Origin: Candidatus Heimdallarchaeota archaeon
GTDB lineage: Archaea > Asgardarchaeota > Heimdallarchaeia > JABLTI01
Direction: 5' to 3'
Assembly (NCBI GenBank): GCA_030667035.1
Contig: DAOUWQ010000016.1
Location: 1-10,544 of the forward strand
DNA: 10,544 bases
Numbering within the stretch: position 1 is the stretch's first letter; each line of letters starts with the position of its first letter. A program made the position numbers and the translations under genes. This document shows, in pieces, positions 5,390 through 10,544 of this stretch. The notes under the pieces were generated by a model. That model saw only the letters and a list, made by a program, of their open reading frames with translations, made no database searches and was not told the DNA's origin.

Positions 5390-6112
5390 ATGGGAAAACG
5401 AATATTAGCACAAAGAAAGGGCCGTGGTGGCTCTATATTTAGTGCAAATACACACAAACGCAAAGGCGCAGTAAAATACCCACAATTACACGCAATCGAT
5501 TACAAACGAGTTCTTCGTGATATGGAAGTAATCGAGCTGTTACATGATCCTGGCAGAGGTGCCCCTATTATGCGGGTAAAAGATGCTAATAGTAAATTGC
5601 ATCTTCTTCTTGCTCCAGAAGGCATCCAAGTAGGTCAAAAAATCTTTCAAGGTCCTATTGCTCCGATAAAAATCGGCACAACTATGCCTTTGAAGAATAT
5701 TCCAGTTGGAACATATATCCATAATATTGAATTGCGTCCAGGCGATGGTGGAGCTATGGTTCGATCTTCTGGTGGTTTTGCTACCATTGTATCACATAGC
5801 CGTAAGAAAGTTTTCTGCCAAATGCCTAGTGGTGAATTGAAACAGTTTAATCCACGCTCTCGAGCAACTATAGGTATTGTTGCTGGTGGTGGGCGAACTG
5901 AGAAACCATTCCTAAAGGCAGGAGCAAAACATCATCTCTTTAGAGCAAAGGGACACAAGTACCCTCGAGTCAGAGGTAATACTATGAATGCTGTTAGTCA
6001 CCCTCATGGTGGTGGTAGTGGTACTCGCACTGTCTCAAGAAATGCTCCTCCGGGTGCAAAAGTAGGGTTAATTGCTGCAAAGCAATCTGGTCGAAAAAGA
6101 GGAAGGAAATAA
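5390..6112 (+). CDS. rpl2: 50S ribosomal protein uL2
   Basis: uL2 stabilises the peptidyl-transferase region and subunit joining. The protein has 240 residues, normal for archaea. It has the basic start MGKRILAQRKGRGGSIF, the GTYIHNIELRPGDGGAMVRSSGG motif, and the C-terminal loop NAVSHPHGGGSG (200-211) with the conserved histidines that approach the catalytic centre. It ends in a very basic tail, KQSGRKRGRK. A good ribosome-binding site, GGAGG (5377-5381), lies eight bases before ATG 5390. In most archaea uS19, uL22 and uS3 follow directly. Here a T-rich stretch and a tRNA on the other strand follow instead, so this is the last gene of the operon. Confidence 0.97.
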   Translation: MGKRILAQRKGRGGSIFSANTHKRKGAVKYPQLHAIDYKRVLRDMEVIELLHDPGRGAPIMRVKDANSKLHLLLAPEGIQVGQKIFQGPIAPIKIGTTMPLKNIPVGTYIHNIELRPGDGGAMVRSSGGFATIVSHSRKKVFCQMPSGELKQFNPRSRATIGIVAGGGRTEKPFLKAGAKHHLFRAKGHKYPRVRGNTMNAVSHPHGGGSGTRTVSRNAPPGAKVGLIAAKQSGRKRGRK

Positions 6113-6149
6113 TCTTTTCTTCTTATTCTTTTTATTTTTTTTATCTTTA
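6113..6149 (+). terminator. T-rich terminator closing the rpl3-rpl2 operon
   Basis: The 37 bases directly after the uL2 stop are nearly all T and C, with T-runs of five and eight. This is a strong archaeal-style termination region and supports the view that the ribosomal operon ends here. Confidence 0.65.
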
Positions 6150-6199
6150 ACTGATGATTTTGAGAATGCTAATGTAAATTAGTTCAACGAAAATAGAAA

Positions 6200-6285
6200 T
6201 GGTGCGGGGAAAGGGACTCGAACCCTTGAACTCCTACGAGACAGAAACCTCAGTCCTGCGCCTTAGACCACTTGGCTATCCCCGC
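6200..6285 (-). tRNA. tRNA-Leu(GAG), no intron, CCA encoded
   Basis: The acceptor arms GCGGGGA (6285-6279) and TCCCCGC (6210-6204) pair perfectly, followed by A73 (6203) and an encoded CCA (6202-6200). The anticodon stem CAGGA/TTCTG includes one G-U pair, and the loop CTGAGGT gives anticodon GAG (6251-6249). The long variable arm (CTC-GTAG-GAG) and the T arm AAGGG-TTCGAGT-CCCTT complete a class II leucine tRNA. A14-G15 is present in the D arm. A TATA-like CATTAAAAAG on the minus strand lies about 40 bases upstream (about 6320-6330). Confidence 0.95.
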
Positions 6286-6492
6286 AAAAAGAGGACAAGT
6301 AATTTTGTTACCAAATCGTCTTTTTAATGTTTTGTTTGCAGTTAAAAATGAAATTAGTAAATTACCAAATATTTTTCTTAGAAAATGAGTCTTTTTTGCT
6401 TTGGATTATTAAAATAATATTAAGATAACATCTAGAAATACCGTATTTTTATGTAAGAGATTATCCTCTTCTGTGTTGTAGAGGTAGAACTT
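6286..6492. other. Non-coding spacer with promoter-like elements
   Basis: This spacer is AT-rich and I see no gene in it. It holds the promoter region of tRNA-Leu(GAG) at its left and of the zinc-ribbon gene at its right. A TATA-like TATTTTTATG near 6444-6453 is about 45 bases before the TTG at 6493. AAGAG-ATTATC-CTCTT is a small inverted repeat just after it. An ATTATT-AA-AATAAT inverted repeat lies near 6404-6417. Confidence 0.4.
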
Positions 6493-7221
6493 TTGATTAA
6501 TAATGAAAATAATAACCCTGACGGAATTTTTGTTCTTAACAGCCAAATTTTTTCAGTTAATGATCTTATTAATGCTATGCGTAAACAAGGTTTACGTATT
6601 CATCTTACTCGAGATGGATTATCAATTGATGGTGAGCAGATAACATCTATTTCTAGTTTGGATGAAAATAAGTGCCCCTTAGCTGGTACATGCGAAAAAC
6701 GTGTCGCTCTTGTTGAGTTTCTAAAATTACAAAAAACTCAGAATGCTCGAGAGAACTATCATCGAGAAAATCGTTTTGACCAAGAATCTTCTCCTGATAC
6801 CATTAGTAGGAGCAATGAGCTGGAAGATTTTCAGAGTAAAAGAGAAGATCCCAGAAGGGATTTTATTAAACCAAATAACCATGATTTATTTGAAGGAAAT
6901 GTATCCAATTCTCCAGGGTTATTTGATGAGCCTGTTGAAGAGATTAGAGGTTTATTTGATGAACCTGATATGTTTTCAGAACCTGAAACTAAACATGTCG
7001 AAGATTCATTTTATCGTGATGATTCCTTAGAAGAGAAATCCTACTCTCGAGATGATATGTTTTCAGATAATAGTAGACGAAGACCTCAACAAGAAAGTGA
7101 ACAACCTTTCTGTCCAGAGTGTGGTTTTGATATACAATCTTCTTGGAATACTTGTCCTAATTGTAGTCATAAAATTACTCGTAGAGTTGAAACAAGAAAT
7201 AAGAACCACTATTTTCAATAG
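6493..7221 (+). CDS. Unknown zinc-ribbon protein with repeated LFDEP-like motifs
   Basis: I do not recognise the family of this 242-residue protein. An N-terminal folded part (about 10-80) contains a CPLAGTC cysteine pair (C61, C67). A long charged, probably disordered middle follows (about 84-203). It carries five similar short motifs: DLFEGN (131), GLFDEP (142), GLFDEP (153), DMFSEP (159) and DMFSDN (188). The C-terminus is a compact zinc ribbon, C207-PE-C210 then C221-PN-C224, with a basic tail. The start is TTG at 6493 with GAGGT about eight bases upstream. The architecture (small domain, acidic linker with repeated docking motifs, zinc ribbon) suggests an adaptor that binds a partner protein several times. 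The partner is unknown. It stands ahead of the Sm-like gene, separated by T-runs. Confidence 0.75.
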   Translation: MINNENNNPDGIFVLNSQIFSVNDLINAMRKQGLRIHLTRDGLSIDGEQITSISSLDENKCPLAGTCEKRVALVEFLKLQKTQNARENYHRENRFDQESSPDTISRSNELEDFQSKREDPRRDFIKPNNHDLFEGNVSNSPGLFDEPVEEIRGLFDEPDMFSEPETKHVEDSFYRDDSLEEKSYSRDDMFSDNSRRRPQQESEQPFCPECGFDIQSSWNTCPNCSHKITRRVETRNKNHYFQ

Positions 7222-7238
7222 AAAGTAGTGCTCTTCTT

Positions 7239-7287
7239 GGTCGTATTAGTCTTTTTTTTGTAAAAAGGAAGCGACCGAATTTTTTTT
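7239..7287 (+). terminator. T8 terminator region with flanking inverted repeat
   Basis: Two runs of eight T (7252-7259 and 7280-7287) follow the zinc-ribbon gene. GGTCG (7239-7243) pairs with CGACC (7272-7276), the latter directly before the second run. This marks the end of the zinc-ribbon transcript. Confidence 0.5.
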
Positions 7288-7334
7288 AATCTCATAAAAA
7301 TCCGTTCACTTAGATAACCAAAGGAATGTTTGTT

Positions 7335-7784
7335 ATGTCTACCACTACAACTCCAAAATGGATTTTCAATAAAGAATTAGCTGATTTAAAGGGTAAATAT
7401 ATCACTGTTGTTTCTACTTCAAACAAAGTTTTTAGTGGCATACTAAAAGCTTGGAATCCTGATACTTTTGATGTTTGTTTAGCGAAAGCTGTTGAAGGTA
7501 AGAATACTTACTTTAAGGTTTTTATTAGAGGCCCCACAATTTCTGAGATATTGATCAATGAGCAACCTTTCGATTTACCAGCATTAGCTGCATCATTAAG
7601 AGATCGTTTAAATTTGTTAGAAGCAGATGTTAAAATCTTTGAAGACGCAAGAATCATCCAAGTTCTCAATAAAATAAAAGTTTCAGAAAAAGGCGTAGAA
7701 GGTACTGGTCCAGTTGCTGATCGAGTTAGAGCAGTTTTTGAACAATTTATGGAAGAACTTGCTGAGAATAAAGAAGAAGCTTAA
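7335..7784 (+). CDS. Sm-like (Lsm family, SmAP3-type) RNA-binding protein
   Basis: Sm-like proteins form rings that bind U-rich RNA. Residues about 12-74 fit the Sm fold. The Sm1 part includes LKGKYITVVSTSNKVFSGILKAWNPDTFDV and the Sm2 part is VFIRGPTISEI with the IRG signature. The C-terminal half (about 78-149) matches my memory of the longer archaeal SmAP3 type, with PFDLPALAASL, then ARIIQVLNKIKVSEKGVEGTGPVADRV and a terminal helix. The 149-residue length fits that type, not the roughly 75-residue SmAP1. I chose ATG 7335 over ATG 7326 because AAAGGA lies about nine bases before the former and touches the latter. The transglycosylase gene follows after 67 bases, probably in the same transcript. 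Confidence 0.85.
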   Translation: MSTTTTPKWIFNKELADLKGKYITVVSTSNKVFSGILKAWNPDTFDVCLAKAVEGKNTYFKVFIRGPTISEILINEQPFDLPALAASLRDRLNLLEADVKIFEDARIIQVLNKIKVSEKGVEGTGPVADRVRAVFEQFMEELAENKEEA

Positions 7785-7851
7785 GTTAACATCTTCTTCT
7801 TATTTTATTTATTTACTAAATAACGTATTGATTTCATTTTGGTGAAAATTT

Positions 7852-9450
7852 TTGTTTGAATTAACATCAACCGATTTACTGGGTCGCTTGGGAACTATTA
7901 AAACAGCAAAAGGTGATATTCGTACCCCTTGTTTTGTTCCTGTAGTTCATCCGGTTCCAGGGAAAAATCTTATTGATGTTAGTACCTTTCAATCGGTTTT
8001 TGATGTAGATTTAATTATTACAAGCTCTTATATTCTTCGCAAGCGGTTTGCAGAGAAAAAACTGAATCTACATGAATTAACAAGTTTTTCTGGACCTATT
8101 ATGACTGATTCGGGAGCATATCAATCTCTTGTATATGGTGAAGTAGAAATTACTCCGGAAAATGCCATTTCTTATCAAGAACTAATTGAATCTGATTTCG
8201 GTGTGCCTTTGGACATCCCTATTTCTAAAAATGATTCTTATGAAGTTGCTCAGAAAAAAGTTGAAACGACCCTTGAACGATGTAAGAATATAATAAATGT
8301 AAAACAAGAATCTGATGTTACTTGGCTGGGGCCCATTCAAGGTGGAAAATACTTAGATTTAATTGAAAAATCTGCTAAAACAATTTCTAGTATTGATACT
8401 TTTGGAATGTTTGCTATTGGTAGTGTTGTTGAGATAATGAACGATTATAGATATGATATATTACTCGAGATGATTTTAACTGCAAAACAATTTTTAGATC
8501 CTAGAAAGCCCATCCATTTGTTTGGAGCAGGCCATCCTTCTATTTTTCCCTTTATTGTTGCTGCCGGCTGTGATTCATTTGACTCAGCATCCTATGCTCT
8601 ATACGCCCAGGATGACCGCTATATTACCAATACTCAAACTTTTCTTCTCGAAGATTTGGAAGCTTTTCCGTGTAATTGTCCAATGTGTCTTTCCTCTACT
8701 CCACAAGCTCTAAAACAACAACCAAAAAAAGCTCGAATGAAATTTTTAGCTGCTCACAATCTTCATGCTTGCCAAGCTGAAATAAGAAATATTCGCAGAG
8801 CTATTTCTTCTGGTACTTTATGGGAACTACTTGAAAATCGAGCAACAGCTCATCCAAATCTAAAGAAAGGTTTTGATGTACTAAAGAAATATTCAGCTCA
8901 ACTGGCTAAAAATACCTCATCAACAAAGAAAAAAGGAATATTTTTACTGTCTGAGAATAGTTTTTACAGACCTGAGATACTGTTACACAAGAAGAGAATA
9001 AAAAGTATTCAATTTGGTAAACGTAAAAAATTGTTCTTAATTTCATTGATTAATTCCACAATTGCAGAAACTTATCCTTTAGTGAAATTATTAAAAGAAA
9101 TTATCATAAATAATCAAAATATAAGTGAAAATTATGAAGTTTGGTTATTAGATCCATACTTCAATATTATTCCTCTCGAGATAAATGAGGTCTTCCCCCT
9201 TGTCCAATATATTGGATCTGGCAATATCTCTAAGGAGAGAATTAGAAATAATATTTTAGATTCCCTCAAATTTATTGATTCAAATAACTTTAACAGGATT
9301 ATTATTTTAGGTGAATTAGGTCCGATTAATTCTATTATTAACCAACAGAAATTATTTCAAAGATTAAAGATAGAAAGTATCGGATTTTCCTTAAAAGACT
9401 CTAATATTAATATCTTTGAAGATATCATCAATAATCTAATTAAATTTTAG
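7852..9450 (+). CDS. tgtA: Archaeosine tRNA-guanine(15) transglycosylase, apparently without PUA domain
   Basis: This enzyme exchanges G15 in the tRNA D loop for preQ0, the first tRNA step of archaeosine synthesis. The catalytic barrel spans about residues 5-350. It includes the active-site aspartates D86 in MTDSGAYQ and D244 in CDSFDSASYALYA, GPIQGG (160-165), and the FGAGHP motif (224-229). The zinc site is C274, C276, C279 and H302. Residues about 360-515 match the following accessory domains (SENSFYRPEIL, IIPLEINEVFPLVQY). The PCSxxKPYS motif of the related ArcS enzyme is absent, which fits TgtA. The protein stops at 532. The full-length Pyrococcus form is about 582 residues and ends in a PUA domain, which seems to be missing here. 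The TTG start has GGTGA six bases upstream. The tail is markedly more AT-rich than the barrel. Confidence 0.94.
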   Translation: MFELTSTDLLGRLGTIKTAKGDIRTPCFVPVVHPVPGKNLIDVSTFQSVFDVDLIITSSYILRKRFAEKKLNLHELTSFSGPIMTDSGAYQSLVYGEVEITPENAISYQELIESDFGVPLDIPISKNDSYEVAQKKVETTLERCKNIINVKQESDVTWLGPIQGGKYLDLIEKSAKTISSIDTFGMFAIGSVVEIMNDYRYDILLEMILTAKQFLDPRKPIHLFGAGHPSIFPFIVAAGCDSFDSASYALYAQDDRYITNTQTFLLEDLEAFPCNCPMCLSSTPQALKQQPKKARMKFLAAHNLHACQAEIRNIRRAISSGTLWELLENRATAHPNLKKGFDVLKKYSAQLAKNTSSTKKKGIFLLSENSFYRPEILLHKKRIKSIQFGKRKKLFLISLINSTIAETYPLVKLLKEIIINNQNISENYEVWLLDPYFNIIPLEINEVFPLVQYIGSGNISKERIRNNILDSLKFIDSNNFNRIIILGELGPINSIINQQKLFQRLKIESIGFSLKDSNINIFEDIINNLIKF

Positions 9451-9461
9451 AAAAATGTTGG

Positions 9462-9467
9462 TTTTTT
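9462..9467 (+). terminator. T6 run after the transglycosylase gene
   Basis: Six T, within a T-rich stretch, begin 12 bases after the stop. This may end the Sm-like/transglycosylase transcript, though the next gene starts only 33 bases later. Confidence 0.35.
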
Positions 9468-9499
9468 ATTCTCAAAAATTAGTGTTATTATAGATTAAA

Positions 9500-9820
9500 A
9501 TGATACAAGACCTAATTCTAATTAAAATAACCAAAAATTGTTTTAGTACTTATTCCTCTCGTCTAATTTTTACTTTCCTCTCTAAAAGAGACTTTTGTAC
9601 TAGAAAGGAATTAATCCAGTGGACCGGTTTTTCAAGCATTACTATCTCAAGGTATCTCCAAGAATTTGGTAAGGCTGGGTTGGTTGGTTTTGCTCCTGGA
9701 ATCGTATTTCTCTCTGATTTAGGAGGAAGAATTTTCAATGAGTTAGGAAATTTATTTGAAAAAGAAATTGAAATAGCTGCTGACATTGAAAGGGAAAATC
9801 AATATTATTCAAAATATTAA
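9500..9820 (+). CDS. Small winged-helix DNA-binding protein
   Basis: This 106-residue protein is almost wholly one winged-helix domain. Helix 1 is at about 18-29 (YSSRLIFTFLSKR), helix 2 at 34-43 (TRKELIQWTG), the recognition helix at 46-58 (SITISRYLQEFGKAG), and the wing at 61-71 (LVGFAPGIVFL). A C-terminal helix (73-98) may serve for dimerisation. It is therefore probably a transcription regulator of the MarR/ArsR-like size class; the exact family is not clear. The ATG at 9500 lacks a Shine-Dalgarno and lies 49 bases after the transglycosylase. It meets the opposing gene at its 3' end with only two bases between the stops. Confidence 0.7.
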   Translation: MIQDLILIKITKNCFSTYSSRLIFTFLSKRDFCTRKELIQWTGFSSITISRYLQEFGKAGLVGFAPGIVFLSDLGGRIFNELGNLFEKEIEIAADIERENQYYSKY

Positions 9821-9822
9821 CT

Positions 9823-10260
9823 TTATTGAGTTAATAATTTTGGTATCTTTTCTCTCAATTCTCGTCTTAAATTATATTTTCTTTCATTACGTGAACCACT
9901 TCTTTCTAAGAAGCCTTCTTCAAATAATCTTGCTAAGTAAGTGCTTGCAGTTGTTATTTTCAATTGATGGCCAAAAATATCTTGGAATGATTCACATAAC
10001 TCATTTGTTGTAAACCATGATCCCATTCCAAAAGCAGTTGAAATTAATAATCTTACTCTTTCATATACAGGTAAATCTAATGCATCCTCAATTGGAATAT
10101 CAACAGCATCTTCTAAACTATTAGATTCCTGTCCTAACATATTATTTACTGTAGAAATTAATGTTTTGAGACTTTTCTCATTTATTGTTCCTTCGAATGT
10201 AACTGTGACTTTATTATCTTGTTCGTCACTCATCTCAAATTTTACTTTTCTTTTACTCAA
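9823..10260 (-). CDS. Winged-helix protein with an N-terminal beta-rich segment
   Basis: I do not know the family of this 145-residue protein. Residues 1-43 look like a small strand-strand-helix unit (KRKVKFEM, KVTVTFEG, SLKTLISTVNNML). An acidic linker follows (44-64). A winged-helix domain occupies about 66-132 (VRLLISTAFGMG, TTNELCESFQDIFG, recognition helix KITTASTYLARLFEEG, wing FLERSGSRNERKYNL). The TTG start at 10260 is supported by GGAG (10273-10270), nine bases upstream. An ATG at 10233 is a weaker choice because it would remove the first strand. It is likely a transcription regulator. Its own promoter region holds palindromes suited to autoregulation, and its start overlaps a 15-base repeat described separately. 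Confidence 0.72.
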   Translation of the reverse strand: MSKRKVKFEMSDEQDNKVTVTFEGTINEKSLKTLISTVNNMLGQESNSLEDAVDIPIEDALDLPVYERVRLLISTAFGMGSWFTTNELCESFQDIFGHQLKITTASTYLARLFEEGFLERSGSRNERKYNLRRELREKIPKLLTQ

Positions 10261-10268
10261 AGGTTAAG

Positions 10269-10283
10269 TCTCCACTAGAAATA
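10269..10283 (-). repeat. Left copy of a perfect 15-base inverted repeat (contains the ribosome-binding site of the winged-helix gene)
   Basis: Read on the minus strand this is TATTTCTAGTGGAGA. The GGAG in it is the ribosome-binding site of the 9823-10260 gene. The other copy is at 10408-10422 on the plus strand. Confidence 0.75.
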
Positions 10284-10287
10284 TAGG

Positions 10288-10299
10288 TAAGTTAACTTA
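10288..10299. promoter_or_regulatory. Palindrome TAAGTTAACTTA, candidate operator
   Basis: This perfect 12-base palindrome lies between the predicted TATA box (about 10304-10314) and the predicted transcription start (about 10283) of the minus-strand winged-helix gene. A repressor dimer would block transcription from here. A second inverted repeat, AATATC-CA-GATATT, lies at 10311-10324 on the upstream side of the TATA box. Confidence 0.5.
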
Positions 10300-10303
10300 T
10301 AAC

Positions 10304-10314
10304 TTATTTTAATA
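10304..10314 (-). promoter_or_regulatory. TATA box of the minus-strand winged-helix gene
   Basis: It reads TATTAAAATAA on the minus strand. Its centre is 26 bases from the beginning of the 15-base repeat at 10283, the expected archaeal spacing to a start site. Confidence 0.5.
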
Positions 10315-10376
10315 TCCAGATATTATGATACAGGTTTTTTTATTTGATCCTTTTATTATATTTATTATTCTATTCT

Positions 10377-10386
10377 TGATATATGT
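10377..10386 (+). promoter_or_regulatory. TATA-like box firing rightward
   Basis: GATATATG lies in this stretch. Its centre is about 26 bases before the right copy of the 15-base repeat (10408), mirroring the arrangement on the minus strand. TCTCGAGA, an 8-base palindrome, lies between the two (10392-10399). Confidence 0.4.
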
Positions 10387-10407
10387 AACTATCTCGAGAG
10401 ACCCGTT

Positions 10408-10422
10408 TATTTCTAGTGGAGA
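10408..10422 (+). repeat. Right copy of the 15-base inverted repeat
   Basis: It reads TATTTCTAGTGGAGA on the plus strand, identical over 15 bases to the left copy read on the minus strand. It is followed at once by ATG and an 11-codon reading frame (10423-10458). Confidence 0.75.
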
Positions 10423-10482
10423 ATGATTTTTTTATTTAATTATCATTTATTAAAATAGACAAAAGATTAATATATTAGATAG

Positions 10483-10512
10483 AATCTTAAGTACCACATA
10501 AGATTTTTTTTT
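10483..10512 (+). terminator. Hairpin followed by T9
   Basis: AATCTTA (10483-10489) pairs perfectly with TAAGATT (10499-10505) around a 9-base loop. A run of nine T (10504-10512) follows. It looks like an intrinsic terminator, and the T-tract alone would also serve in archaea. Confidence 0.55.
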
Positions 10513-10544
10513 ATTATATATATTAATTCGAAGATTGTTGATAG

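Larger units (their letters stand above)
10408..10512 (+). ncRNA. Possible short RNA gene or micro-ORF transcript (candidate only)
   Basis: A TATA-like box sits upstream (10377-10386), a start site is predicted near 10408, and a hairpin with T-tract at 10483-10512 closes the unit. Together they delimit a transcript of about 105 bases. It contains only an 11-codon frame (MIFLFNYHLLK) placed directly after GGAGA. It could be a non-coding RNA, a leader with a micro-ORF, or the attenuated leader of a gene beyond the window. I recognise no RNA family in it. Confidence 0.3.

Noticed and set aside
6150..6186. CTGATGA as a box C of a C/D guide RNA
   Set aside because: No box D, second C'/D' pair or terminal stem follows at the required spacing.
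6743..7030. Second plus-strand frame of 95 codons inside the zinc-ribbon gene
   Set aside because: It is out of frame with the recognised cysteine motifs, has no ribosome-binding site and is best explained as a shadow frame.
10269..10422. 15-base inverted repeat as the ends of an insertion sequence
   Set aside because: Only 124 bases lie between the copies, with no transposase and no target duplication at the outer edges. A tiny non-autonomous element is not excluded, but the promoter symmetry fits better.
1..10544. CRISPR array, toxin-antitoxin or defence cassette
   Set aside because: No regularly spaced direct repeats and no recognisable defence or mobile-element proteins occur; the window is a housekeeping region.

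Overview
The window looks like chromosomal DNA from an AT-rich archaeon. The ribosomal proteins are archaeal-type (uL3 beginning MGHRKSNAPHQGS, a 104-residue uS10, a 90-residue uL23). Two of the three tRNA genes carry introns directly 3' of anticodon-loop position 37. There is an archaeosine-type tRNA-guanine transglycosylase and an Sm-like protein of the long SmAP3 type. The overall look suggests an Asgard archaeon, perhaps Heimdall-like, but that placement is an impression and not a phylogenetic result.

Layout. Bases 1-755 (minus) hold the N-terminal part of enolase, cut by the window edge. Upstream on the same strand is an unknown four-helix membrane protein (849-1403). Next come an intron-containing tRNA-Leu(UAA) (minus, 1460-1597) and an intron-containing tRNA-Ser(CGA) (plus, 1762-1880). 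uS10 (minus, 2061-2375) shares a divergent promoter region with an unknown two-helix membrane protein (plus, 2496-2981). A 260-base leader rich in stem-loops precedes the run rpl3-rpl4-rpl23-rpl2 (3245-6112). This run ends in a long T-rich stretch, so the S10-type ribosomal operon stops after uL2. tRNA-Leu(GAG) (minus, 6200-6285) follows. Then, on the plus strand, come a zinc-ribbon protein with repeated LFDEP-like motifs, an Sm-like protein, a tRNA-guanine(15) transglycosylase that appears to lack its PUA domain, and a small winged-helix protein. A second winged-helix protein lies on the minus strand, tail to tail with the first. The last 280 bases hold a symmetrical divergent promoter region with a perfect 15-base inverted repeat and, on the plus strand, a possible short RNA gene ending in a hairpin plus T-tract.

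Theme. Most genes serve translation: ribosome assembly, tRNAs, tRNA modification and an RNA-binding Sm protein. All three tRNAs carry the A14-G15 pattern that the transglycosylase acts on. I found no CRISPR array, insertion sequence, rRNA gene or defence cassette. The most unusual material is regulatory: the rpl3 leader and the right-end divergent promoter.
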